From Scedosporium boydii (taxonomy: Eukaryota > Ascomycota > Sordariomycetes > Microascales > Microascaceae): 37,996 nucleotides of DNA. The DNA is taken from positions 1 through 37,996 of the forward strand of contig NJFT01000310.1 in the NCBI GenBank assembly GCA_002221725.1, in the 5' to 3' direction. A program made the position numbers and the translations under genes. The first letter of the stretch is position 1; each line of letters begins with the position of its first letter. Shown in pieces: positions 12,178-23,600 of this stretch. Under the pieces are notes generated by a model. That model was not told the origin of the DNA. It searched no databases and saw only the letters and a program-made list of their open reading frames with translations.

Positions 12178-12903
12178 ATGTCTACCTCCATGAGGACTCC
12201 GTCAAGAGACCGTCGCCATCGTCCGCGGGAGCCTTCCCCCCCTCCATCCGGGGCCCGCAACCGCCGCCGGTCCCTATCATCGCCCCCGGAAAGGTGGGTT
12301 CCGAGGGATGACCGCTCGCGTCGCCGGGCCGAGTACCGCGACGAAGCTTCGTATGACCGTCATCACCGCGAAGCCGAAGATCAGCGAGGCCGAACAAGGG
12401 ATCGGAGGACTCACAAGCCCCGAGACGAACCCCATCGGGGCGAATCGCGACCGCGGACCCCTACTGCTACCAAGCGGGGGAAGGAGCACGGTATCGGTGA
12501 GACGGCGGGGACGTTCCTGGCCTCTCTCGGCCTCGCTACGATCCTCCTACACCGCGCGAGATCCAAAGACAGGAAGAAGTTCTCTCATAAGAACCTCGGT
12601 GGGCAGTATGAGAGGGAGTACACGTACCGCGCGAGGTCGAGATCGGTCGTCAGGAGTAGAGAGAGGAGAAGGAGGAGCGTTTCGCGGCCGAGGGTCGTTC
12701 ATGGTGACGATGTTCCTCGGACGTCTGGTGGCGAGTATGCCTACGGTTCTGGGCCTCTGAGGAGGGATGGGGATCTTGACTGGGATTGGAGGTATGAGAG
12801 GAGGAGGAGCTCGGTGAGGCCCGTTGTTTATGTTGAGGGTGTGCCGGAGAGGCGGTGGGATGGTGGGAGGGCCCTGAAAAAGAGGGTTAGATGGGCTCTT
12901 TAG
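12178..12903 (+). CDS. Arg/Ser-rich protein with one hydrophobic segment, unknown function
   Basis: Single exon, 241 aa, ATG with A at -3. Residues 1-100 are very basic and rich in Arg, Ser, Pro, Asp and His, with RS and RD dipeptides. A short Gly/Ala/Leu segment follows at about 104-121 (HGIGETAGTFLASLGLATIL), immediately trailed by LHRARSKDRKK. The rest is again Arg/Ser/Tyr-rich, with an RSRSVVRSRERRRRSVSR stretch. I do not recognise a characterised gene. The layout (charged low-complexity, a hydrophobic patch, then RARSK) resembles fungal proteins annotated with DUF3824, but that is a pattern match from memory. The hydrophobic patch is marginal for a membrane helix. The gene converges on elg1, their stops about 470 bp apart. 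Coding status is supported by a frame open through the whole GC-rich block and strong compositional bias. Confidence 0.7.
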   Translation: MSTSMRTPSRDRRHRPREPSPPPSGARNRRRSLSSPPERWVPRDDRSRRRAEYRDEASYDRHHREAEDQRGRTRDRRTHKPRDEPHRGESRPRTPTATKRGKEHGIGETAGTFLASLGLATILLHRARSKDRKKFSHKNLGGQYEREYTYRARSRSVVRSRERRRRSVSRPRVVHGDDVPRTSGGEYAYGSGPLRRDGDLDWDWRYERRRSSVRPVVYVEGVPERRWDGGRALKKRVRWAL

Positions 12904-13371
12904 GCGATGTGAATGACAAGAAAAGAAAGATGAAAGGAAAAAAAAAGGAGAACGGAAAAGAAAAAAGAAGAAAAAACAGGATGGCGTTGAAGATACAGCA
13001 TGGACGATGTTCGAAGTACTCCTTCATGATTTCCTTTGTTTTTGCAGGGTTCAGAGGCAGGTAGCAAGATCTAGAATGACCTAGACAATGATCAGAACCG
13101 GCGTCCTTGGTTGGAATGACTTGAAGGAATGTTCCATCCATGCGGTATCACGAGAAAAAAAATCACCAAAAGAAAGAAGAAAAGACCAAAAGCAGCAAAA
13201 CTTCGTTAGGTGATCCGAGAATATCATTGGGATCAAGTAATGCGTAACCGTCTATATGCGAATCCCCTAATATGGACCCAAACTATTCTCAATCTACGTG
13301 AAAAGCCGCAACTTGAAAGGTCCTCACTCTATATACCAAAACTTGGGACGTTCCTTTTCTCCTCGACTTGC
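12904..13371. other. 3'-3' spacer between the RS-rich gene and elg1
   Basis: Purine-rich A/G runs follow the stop of the RS-rich gene (12910-12980) and recur at 13153-13200. They fit overlapping 3' UTR and termination regions of two convergent genes. I see no gene or structured element. Confidence 0.6.
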
Positions 13372-16300
13372 TCACGCCCCCGAGCCAACCGAGTCTTCCC
13401 CTGCAGACAACGTCGCGTCTGTATCCCCTTCGTCTGCAGCCTTCAACCTCGCATCCTGCGACTCCCTCTCCAAAACCTCATCAAGTGCACTCTGCCATGC
13501 CTTTCCCCCAGTCCTGGATACCAAATAAGGATTAATGTCCGCAGCGAAATACTTCTCCCTCCTAGTCGTGCTCCTTGAACCCCCCTCCAGCGCCGACATG
13601 GCACTCCTCGTCTGACGCATCCGCTTCGCCGGCCGTTGCGGACCGCCGCCGTTCTCGCTGAGGAGGGTACCCAGCCGCAACCGCTCCTTCTTGAGTCGCT
13701 CGTCGAACGCGACGATGGCCCGGACGAAGGGGGCAACGTCCAGGACGATCATGTTCATGGTGCGATCGAAAACGGAAGGGTCGAGGTAGCCGAGGGCACT
13801 GGTGGGGAATTTGTCCGAGGCGGCGATGGGGTCGAATGCGAGGCTCATGTCCATCCTATTGATGGCCTGGCAGTCTTGATGCTCGCCTACTGCGGCTCGA
13901 ATGTTGGATACGGCGGATGCTTCGTTGAGAGGAGGGAGCGCTGAGGTGTGCGCGATGGTCTCGTTCTCGTTTAGCTTCCTGAATGTTTCTCGGGCGAGGC
14001 ATTTGCCTGCTGTCGAGATATAATTTGAGAGAGGGCGGTGGTGCACTAGTAGAGGAGCGTCGAGGAGAGTGCGGCCGAGGATGTAGTCGTCCCTAGCTCG
14101 ACTATTAATCTCCGGCAATGTTGGGTCGATGCGTTCCTGTCCAAAGTTAGAGATTAAATGACACAGACTACTAGCTAGGAAAAATGGTTGAATCATCTTA
14201 CCTTAAAGCCCTGGCCGAATCCACCGTTCGCGAGCAGATCCGCGGTGCTCATGGACTCGGCAAGATCCTCGAATGCAGCCAACCCCTCAATTGTCCGCTT
14301 TCCTGCCCTTGAGGATGCGCCGTCCGGATTGCATGCCACGAACGCCTTGGGGTTCTTGGCCTGAAGAAAAGCATCACAGCTGACACCCCACGATTCCCAC
14401 GTCTGATTGACGAGCTCCTCTTCCACCTCTTCTTGGGTGAGACAGCTAGCAATGACATCCCTTCCAAAGCAACCCATGCCAGCGCGGTATGTCCCCTCAC
14501 TGATAACCCGGACTACATCGCCGTTCTCGTCGAGATCCGAGCCCTTGGGCCACCGAGAATAGAACCAGTCCATGCCGCCCCGTCTGTCACCAACCCCGAT
14601 CTGGCACCAATAATTCAGGTCTGCGAGTGAAGCACGGAAATCCTTGGAACGCATAAGGTAAAGGTCTTCAACGGGCCGCCGCTCCAAGACGTGGCCCTCG
14701 TTCGCGGCAATGAGAAGCATTGCATCGACAGCGAGATCTGTTGGCGGGGCGTTGAACCTGAAAATTCCATGCAGACTTAGGCTCTGCAGTGGCACAAGGC
14801 TCTCGTCATTGCAAGTCATGATAAAAGGCCTCTTAGACTGCGCAATGAGGGTCACGATGGTGGTCCAGAACTGCTTGTCCTCCTCGTACAAGATATCAAT
14901 CTCTTCCAGGAGAATGAGCGACTGTTTCTGTGATTTTGGCGACTGGGTGGTCTTGGCCGGAGCCTCTGGCTTGTCCCCTAAATCCTTGGCTTGAGGCTCG
15001 GGTTTCGCCGCCGGAGTCGTCTTGGGTTTAAAGAAAGCTGCCATGGTGCTTTGCTTCCCCGACTTGATGTCAAGGGCAGTCTCGTCAGCATCGGTGTCGT
15101 TTCCACCCTCCGCCCCCTTCAACCCATTGCGTTGCTGCTGGACCAAGTGGTTACGCGTCATATCCCCAACTTTCTCAATGACATCCTTACCGCTTCGACG
15201 ACTGCTTGCATTGATCTCAAAGACCTCATAGCCCAGATCCCTGGCAATAGCATAGACTGCGGCCGTCTTTCCACAGCCGTGGGGCCCACTGATAACTACA
15301 GCATTAGTGAGCCGAGAATCCTTGGCCTTGGCGGCCAAATCACCACACCGAATAACCGTCTTTGCGGACCCCTTGCCCTTCGGCGACATCCAATTGTTCT
15401 CGCTATCGGAAATCTCATCCAACTCATCAGCCTCGTCGTCACTGGACACGATGAAGCCATCTAGCTTGGCCCGCTTTTTCTTCTTCTTCCCGGGGACCCC
15501 ACCGGCTTTTAAGGCTTTGCCCCGTGGGCCGGCGTCAGAGGTGGCGCCGGTGTCCACAGATTGGACCTTGAGGTTCAGAAGCCACTCCCTCAGCAGTGCG
15601 CATTCCTTCCCAGCCTGGAAGACCTCAGCGGTGGTTTGAGGGGCGTATTTCTGAGCCCAGCATGACGATTCACAGTCAGACCTATCATATGCCGAGAGAG
15701 AAGTTTTCAGCAAGGTGAAGAGTTTGTTGATGGCGGGGTGGACTTGGCGGCCCAATTCATCGTCGCTGGACTCGACAATGGACGGGCGAGGGCGAGAAGG
15801 ACCATGATGCGTCTTTAGATGAGGTTTGATTCGACGTTGAATTTTTGGCCCTGTCTCAAAGTGCTTCTGGGGAAGTCTGAGCTCTGGAGGCGGAGGGGGG
15901 ATGTCGTAGGAGTTAGCCTGTCGGAGTGATGTAAGGATGGAAGAGAAGTCGATAGTTCGCGCGGTTGACTGTAGAATGGACTCGCTATCCGAGAGGCCCA
16001 CGGCGTAACCCTTTGATTTGCGCTGTGGGAAAGAGTGTTGCTTGGGAGGTGGTACCCGTGTGGAAGAATCAAAGTCTAGACCACGAATGTGCGTCATGCC
16101 TTGGGGCGGCCATAGGGGTAGGGCGGCACCGGGTACCTTCAGCCCCGCCGACTTGATGCCAAATGTGAGTCCCTGCTTAGGTGGTGCCGCGCGGGGTCGT
16201 TTCGGGGAGCACGGGGTGGAGGAAAAGATGACCTGCCTGGGGGGCTTAGCAGGGGTGTCGGCAGTGTCTGGGGAACCTGCAGCGAGTCCTGCTTTTTTCG

Positions 16301-17105
16301 GCTTTCCGGAGAAGAAGGGATGGGTAGGCTTTGGAGTCGAGGTAGTCTGGGATTTCGGGGTTTGCTTTGGAACGTTCGCTGGTTGAGCTGCGTTGCTGGG
16401 TTGCACAAGGATTTGTTCAATTTGCCCTCCGAGTCTCGCCCGACTCTCGTCATCGTGACCGTACTTAATGCGTATCACGAGACTCTTTCGCTTGCCCTTT
16501 CGGCCCGTCGAGGGATGATCCGATGCACCGGGCACGACGGACTCGCACTTCGGTTTCGGCTTGGGAGGAGAGCCCAACGTTCCGGTTTTCGGATTGAACT
16601 TGATGATCTTTTTGGCCGATTTGGTTTCCGTCAAGGGAGTGGCATTTAGTGGCGGGGTGGAGAGGGTTTCGCAAGGCACATTTAGAGGGACGGTCGAGTC
16701 TGGCTCCGCAGGTGGAATGGCATTTGGGTCAGGGCCTACGTTGCACACGAGATTCGACACGACTGCACCAGACTCGGGGCTATTCGATCCTATGCTCGCA
16801 ATTGCCGCGCTATCCAAAGAACCCGTAACTTTTCTCCGAGTCCGACGGCCCTTTTCCTCCAAACTCTTGTCGCCGACGTCCGTTTTCCTCCGCTTCCGAG
16901 GTCGGGTCCCTTTCGGTGTGCTGTCACTGGTGACATCAGGAGTCGTTGCAGTAGGTGTATTCTCAGTTATCTCCAGGGGGGCTCCATTCTGAGATATGAA
17001 TGGTTGTGTTGGAGCTCTTTCTCCAGTGAAGAAGGGATGTAGCTTTTTGAGTGGCTGCTCCTCAGCCATTGGGGATAGCATAGCAGGGCAGGTGAGGGCA
17101 GTCAT
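13372..17105 (-). CDS. elg1: Elg1/ATAD5-like subunit of the alternative RFC that unloads PCNA
   Basis: Two exons, 17105-14202 and 14136-13372, give 1222 aa. The 65-bp intron (GTAAGATG...GGACAG) joins GFGQGFK to ERIDPTLPEI in frame. The first 600 residues are disordered, Lys/Pro/Ser-rich and basic, with RPRKRRK near residue 50 as a nuclear signal and acidic SSDDE patches. The AAA+ domain has Walker A GPHGCGKT at 607-614 and Walker B LILLEEID at 730-737. Between them, QSTMAAFF (685-692) fits the PCNA-interacting (PIP) consensus. HPFF occurs at 23-26 and 262-265; the first, LKKLHPFF, is a degenerate PIP. By family knowledge Elg1 replaces Rfc1 in a complex with Rfc2-5 and removes PCNA, preferentially SUMO-modified PCNA, after Okazaki fragment ligation. 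Met13 (17069) is an equally plausible start. A likely leader intron (17204-17126) lies just upstream. The gene is divergent from utp8. Confidence 0.92.
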
Positions 17106-17810
17106 TTGTAGAGGTTCGGGGTATCCTAAAAGAAGTCACAAGCATCAGTATTAGACAGGCTGTCAAGATGACATATCATTGTAGTTGAAGCAATAAAATC
17201 GTACCCTACTCAGACACACCTGCACAGGATCGGAGGACCAGGCTTCTAGGAACAAGGGAACAGGGGCATTGTTCAGAGAAAATAGATGACAAAAAGCGGA
17301 GAAAAAGGATTAGTATAGGTAGGAAAGAAAAAAAGCAAAGTTTGGTAGAGTTCTCCTGAGAAAGGGGCATATAACTCGGGCGGGAGAGGACTTCAAGTGT
17401 TGGAAGTGAGGTTGTTCGTGATCTAAATCGCGAGTCGAGTCGCGTCTCCAAAGTTCAATTATTACTAACGCGACTCGAGTTTCAAAGGAAGGAGCGAGAA
17501 TGAAGTCAGAAAGCCTGGACCCCACTAAAATTCTGGTCTGTGCACGGGTGTGTTGGGGAGTTTCAGTAGTACTTTGCACATTGTACTCCAAAGGCGGTGA
17601 GCACCCCTCCAACATTTTCTGCCAGCTGCCAGTCCAGTTCCTCAGAATTTTTTTTTTTTCTCCTTCTGGGTCGCTATTTTCGCTGCGCCGTCCCTAAGTC
17701 AAGCGGCTTCATCTGCTGCGCCCGACATCGTCCAACGTTACCGGTTGTTTTTGATCTCGAATCTGGCCTGTTCTTCTAGGTTGAACCAGAGTCAAACTTA
17801 GCCGGCCATT
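17106..17810. promoter_or_regulatory. bidirectional promoter region between elg1 and utp8
   Basis: About 705 bp separate the divergent start codons. On the minus side a probable elg1 leader intron runs from 17204 (GTACGA) to 17126 (CTTTTAG), with TCTAAT as possible branch point. On the plus side a T/C-rich tract at 17647-17670 precedes the utp8 start. No shared operator can be named. The arrangement suggests that a replication gene and a ribosome-biogenesis gene could be co-expressed. Confidence 0.55.
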
Positions 17811-20619
17811 ATGTCGGCCAATTACAAGATACAGAAGCCCTACGTGCTGGCCGAGCTCCCCCGGCCTTTGGACCAAACGAAGGGATCCTATGTGATTGGC
17901 GAGGTCTTTGGACACCACCCGAGCCATGGAAAGAGGAAACGGCCGGAGGTTGTCGTTGGAATCAATGGCGAAGCTGCAAATCTCTACGATGTATGGAATA
18001 CTGAACTGCTTTTAGGCAGGCAGGCACACTCCTTGCTAACAAGCGCTTCTTCAGGTCTCGGCCTCGAGATTGATCACGTCGTATCCGATCCCTCCCCAGC
18101 AAACCTTTACCTGCTCCCCGATATCTCTGAGGATACGTCTTCTTAAAGGTCAAGGTATCGCGCGCTACACATATATTGCGACCCGAGATTCGACGGGTCA
18201 GTCAATGATGCTGTTTAGGGACGTCGTCGATAGCGCTGGTAAAACCACATCTAGCTCCAAGACGCGCCACCTAAAAACATCCTCTCGCATTCGCTACATC
18301 GGAGTTTCCCCTTCTATTACTAGCTCTATTGGACCCGAAAACGTGCATCGCCTTGTGGGAAATCTTTTGATCATTTGCGCCAATGGCGACGTTGTCTCAT
18401 TGGACCCCGAGACTCTCGAGCAGAGGTGGAAGGAATCCGCCAGCAAACTCTCGCGAGATGAGATGTCAACCCCGGTTTCCGAGTATAGCGTTGAGCTTGT
18501 TGCTATGACAACTGCTGCCGATGTCATTGACGGCATTTTTGAGGGACGGAAGGATGCCTTCGCGGCTGCCTTCCCACAAAGCCTGGCAGTCAGTGAAGCT
18601 AAACCCGACACCCTTGTGTTCGTCTCACATCTAGTGAGAAACGGCGTTCAGGAGAGGCAATTGTCTGTTCTAGGAATCCTGCCATCTGAGAATTCCACGG
18701 CCTCGATGCAACATATGCTGCAACTTCACGTTACACCGATCCCCAGTCAGCCAACATCGAACGCGGAGACAGGCTACGATTACAAACTTCACCTCCCGTC
18801 CGGCTCGCTGCTTGAGCTGCGAGATAGCACTCTAGTAGTCTATAACATCACTAGTGCTATCTCTACCATACGGCACACCCTCCTCATGCAAGCCGCGACG
18901 TCGTATCTTCGACTTTCCGGACACTCGATCTTAGCCGGTTCGCCCACCCACCTCAACTTATATAACCCGACCTTCCACTCTCTCCAAGCCACCGTCCCCC
19001 TAGACCTCTCAGAAATCACCTCGAAGCGCGGAAGCGAGCAACCCAAGTCTGCATACACCCTTACCACTTATTTCCGCCGCCTCGACGTTGCTGTAGGTCT
19101 CTACGACAACCTTTTGGTTGCTGTGCAGGTCGACCCACCTGCGTCCGGAGGCAAACGTTCCTATGCCGATGGCCTCCTTATCGATTCCATCGGAAAGGGT
19201 GCACCGAAGGATATCCCCGTGTCTGCGACTAGGCCCGGCAGGAAGTTGCGCTCGTCCGCGCTATCAACACTGCTCCCCGGTTCCATAGCAGGGAGCTATA
19301 TGTCGACATGCATACAGGAGATGGATAAGGCGGATGCACTTTTGGTGGACGACAACCTCGCAGAATTCGAAAAGCTCCTCGCGAGCAAGTTCATGGTTGA
19401 GTTAGCTACGACGAACGAGGATGAGGAAAATGGAACAGAGAGCAAATCCCTTCCTGACTGGACGTGGCATTCGAATCCCTCCGATTACCCGATTGTCGAT
19501 CGCCGCTGGGTACTCTACGCTATTGGCCGAGTACTTACACTAGATCCGAATTGTGAAGATGCCGATGGCGCAGTTAAACTGGCGCTGGCAAGCATTAACG
19601 TCCTCATCTACCTCATCGTCGCGGGACATCTCACGCTTAGTAACATCCGGGCCGCCTTCAGAGGATTAGACCTCGGACCGGAGCTGTCGGATACCGTCCT
19701 CGCGGAAGGTCTCGCTCTACGCTTAGCAGAGGTTGACCCGACTCTGGAACTGCTCGTTAACTACATTCTAGTCACCAAACTCGGGCCCCCGGAACTGCTC
19801 ATGGGAATTCGCGCCATCATGAGGAGTCTCGACTACGTGACGGACTCTCTCAAGTCACCGCCAAAGTTCCTAACCCAGGAGGCGCACGAGAGCGAAGAGG
19901 ACGAGGAGATACGGATGGAACTCGACCAACTAGACCGACAGATCCAAGCAACCGAGTACCACCTCGGCGACCAGAACAGCACGCGCGCAAACGGCCTCAC
20001 GGCGGCACTCGCCAAGCTCAGCACGCACTCTTCCCAGACGGTCGTCAAGGCATTACGCACATGCCTCAAGGCCGACGAAATCTTCTCGCTCATCTTCCTC
20101 CTCCGCGCCGAACTCGTACGGGGATCCTGGACGTCGAGATACGTCGACGTCGGATACGCGGCGGCGGGCCAGACGCAGCCGGAGGCGCCGCCGGACGATA
20201 GCATCTGTCTGATCGCGAACCTCTTGTCGCGCTGCGTCGACGCCGTGGGTCCCACGGGATGGCTCCTCAACGACTCGCTCTCGTCGGACGTTGAGTCCGA
20301 GACGGGCGATTTTCTCCGGGCGCTGAAGCTCGAGGTGAGCGCCGCGCTGGAAGGGTTAGAGGAGGCGGTTCAGCTGAATGGGCTTCTGAGCGAGGTTGTC
20401 CGGTACGGGACGGCGGTGCGGGAACAGGGTCCGGCGACTCTTTCTAAGCTTCAACGCGCGGAGGGTTGCATGTTGCCTATTGGGCTCAAAACTAAGCAGG
20501 CTGTGGCGAAGGAGAAGGTGGTGTCTGGTGGGGAGGTGGTCAAGAGGTCGCAGCGAGAGATTGGGCACCTCATCAGTCAGAAGGTGGCGTCTTATTCGTT
20601 GGAGAGGATTACTTTGTAA
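17811..20619 (+). CDS. utp8: Utp8-like U3 snoRNP/t-UTP component for 18S rRNA processing
   Basis: Two exons, 17811-17990 and 18055-20619, give 914 aa. The 64-bp intron begins GTATGG, has CTAAC near 18035 and ends TTCAG; it joins GEAANLYD to VSASRLITSYPIPP. The N-terminus (IQKPYVLAELPRPL, GEVFGHHPSHGKRKRPEVVVGINGEAANLYD, PQQTFTCSP) matches what I remember of the Utp8 beta-propeller family. Residues 1 to about 400 are beta-strand-like; the remainder is mostly helical, with an acidic stretch ESEEDEEIRMELDQLDRQI near 669-690. By family knowledge Utp8 belongs to the UtpA/t-UTP complex that loads on nascent pre-rRNA in the nucleolus, and yeast Utp8 also helps tRNA leave the nucleus. ATG context is good (A at -3). 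The second exon is uninterrupted and GC-rich towards its end. The family call rests on short motifs, so it is less certain than elg1. Confidence 0.8.
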
Positions 20620-23600
20620 ACAAGGCCTCGGGGACTTGGAGGTAGATCAGTTGTATTACGATACCAGAGAGTTGGAAAAGCTAAGTGCTGTGTGGTGTTT
20701 GTGGCACAGCCTGGAGGTGGGGAGATGTCTGGAAGATGACTGGCTCGGGATGGTGGTCTTACATTGTGCATCTTTGCGATAACCGGTAGGGTAAAAAGAA
20801 AACATAAGATGGGTGTAATCCTTTGGCCTTGGAAAGTCGATGTTTTTTCTCTTTCTTTTTTTGTGCTTGTGTCACGAATATGCTGCAGAATACCGGCTTT
20901 ACTCTTCTCCTCTCCCTCGTTTGTGTAGGCTGTGAAGGGCCGTCGGCACAACTATTGAGAAGCTGACACTCGGTCAGATAAATGTGATGAATTTGGCATT
21001 GATACGGCGACCCAGAGACTTAGATCATGAATATCTCTATGACGAGTACGAACTAGACTTCGCAGCCTCATCTTCATGATTAGTCCAGAGGTAAAAGGAA
21101 TCAGTTACAGGCGAGCCTTACGATTTCTTAAAAGTCACCACCACCTCCGGAGAGGGTGGCCACGAGAACCCGGAACGGAGACTATGCCTTCTGGTCTGCC
21201 TTGTCAAAGTACGGAAGCTTATGGCTTCGAAGTAGCGATATCATGCAAGTATCCGCTGTGTCTCTACCCAAGCGGGGAAAGTATAGGTCCTTTGTAGCCT
21301 GAAAGAAACTAGGTGTGATGTTACAAGTTCTACGACATGGTTGTAATATGCGACCAAGGTTCTCCGGACAGACTCTCATTCAACGATTTTCTGCTTGCTC
21401 CATTTGCCGAGGAGACCATTATACAAGCCCCGGGACGCTCATCGCCCTGGCACCGCTTCAGCGCCAACTCTTTCCATTCGTCCCAGCCCTGGTCCACGCC
21501 AAAGACCTGAAGGATAGCTTTTGCCAACGACTCTTTCCTACACCAGGTATTTTTCAAGGCAATGTCTTTGGCTCTAAGGAAGGTCATGGAGAGACTCGAA
21601 GTGGAGACATCTCGCTTTGGCAAATGGGTGTCTTTCCGACTCTGAATAGACGCCCTTCCAGACCCGCAGGCTGCCTGTCAACTCCTCCATGAAGAGAAAG
21701 CGGGCCCAATGCCATGGTCCGTCTCTTCGGGCGGGGTGCCGAACGGAAAGGCCGGCGGTGCCGGTACCAATGGAGTCTCTAGTAACTTGAGCTTTGCGTG
21801 CTCGATGCAAATCAGATATTCTGTGAGAGAAACAGGGAGCCCGACGGCAAAGTCAGAGACCCGCGGGGTCCCCATTAGCCACGACGGGAATGGCCCGCCG
21901 CGAAAACGGATGTGGACCTGCTAATTGGCACACGCCATAAGAGAGCTCAGCCCAGCAGCCTTTGGATATCCGATAGTGCAAGGTTTACCATTGTCGAGGC
22001 TAGAACGTGTTCTCAAACTGCTTTCTCATTGATCTAGGCACGTCAGAGATAGCCAGTGTTAGAAGAAGCGTCCTCCAGGTCCTCTCAACATGTAGCCTCA
22101 GTTGGTGACATGTTGCGCTACGGTAAAAAGGGGTAACTCCAACCCGATGCGACGACAACGTGTGGGAATCCTGATGCATATGAAGCCCACAGAAGTCCAG
22201 CTCCAACTCCACGGGCGCTCGGTCTCCGGCACTCAGCCACCGAGCTGTCAAAAAAGCCCCTGCGCCATTCTGCGATTTGGTGATGGAGGCGCGATATTGA
22301 TAATTTGGTGGGGCTACGGCGTTGGGGATGAAGAGTGTAGTGGAAGACAGGTGAAGCGCTGTAGGTGTGGAGATGGATGCCTAGTGCTCAGCGTCGAGGA
22401 GGGCGGAACCAGTGTAATCCAATTGGCCGTTTCTGCATTGCTCGTCTTGGAGGGGTCTCTCTGCGAGATTGTGGCTGGGGACAGGCATGTCTCAGACAAG
22501 AGGGGCTGAGTTTTTCCTCTCTTCCAAGATGAGCTTAGGATCGACAACCTGTAACTGTGACATCAGGTAAACTTATAATCGAGGCTCCAAAGCCTCATTT
22601 ATTCTTTGGATCTTCATCCGATAATAAGCCAAATGACTGGACGAAAGAGTAAACCCATTTGCGGTGGCGAAATAAGCCAAGAGCGAAGGCTCTCCACAGG
22701 AAGGTATTCTCTTGCGTTACGGGGACTGGTTCTCGAAGGTCACGATGCCACCTTGTTTCTCGTAGCTCAAGTGGCGCAGCTTTGTATGATCCAAAAAAGG
22801 TGACGCTAATATTGGAGGCTCTTTTTTTTCTCTTCAAGTTTGTTTCGCCTCAGTTTTTCCTTCTCGTGTCGCATCCGCACACCGCAAGAGAAATTGCATG
22901 TCGACGAAAGCTTAGCCCGTTTCAACCGGGAAACGTGGTTGATCGAGGCGGAAGTCCTGGCTGGTTCCGGAAGACTTCTTTGTATCGCTTAGGTCTTACG
23001 GGCGTGGAGCTGACGGGTAAGGGTCTCCGGAGAATAGGCATCTAGATGGTTTTTGCTGGATCCACGATGGGGATTCGAAACCTTCGATTGGGAATGGCAG
23101 GGCAAGGGCATTCATTACCTGCAGATCCAGAATGGGGCAATGCAAAGCTGCGACCGGGGGAGATTTCCTGGATGTAAGGGATGACTGGAGTGGATTCTGG
23201 ACATCTCCACCCTTCCATCTATTGATCTGAATTGCGAAGGAATTATTGGACTGGATATTTGGCCTAGTAATTATGGTCGACGTCACCGCATGGCATCCCC
23301 GATTGGACCGGGATGAGCCCCATTTTCATGCCCGGATTTTTTTTTTTCGTTTGCTTCTTCCTCGTCTCAGAGAACACGATCGCCAATGCCCACGTGGAGG
23401 GTAGTTAATGCCAAGGATAGGAACGAGAATCAAGGAAAGATGCACTCGAAAGACGGAGGACAGTCCCAAGGATGAAAGCATGAGGTTAGGAGTTGCCGAC
23501 AGCTCGGCGAAGTAACAGACAGGCCTCCGGAGGACGTTTATTTGTTAACCGTTTTCGTAAAGTTGTCCTCCAGATGCAGGAAATGTCCAATGTGGAAGAT

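Noticed and set aside
23060..23080. B-box-like GGTTTCGAATCC on the minus strand, possible tRNA
   Set aside because: It has one extra base relative to the TpsiC consensus and no A box, anticodon stem or acceptor stem at the proper distances.
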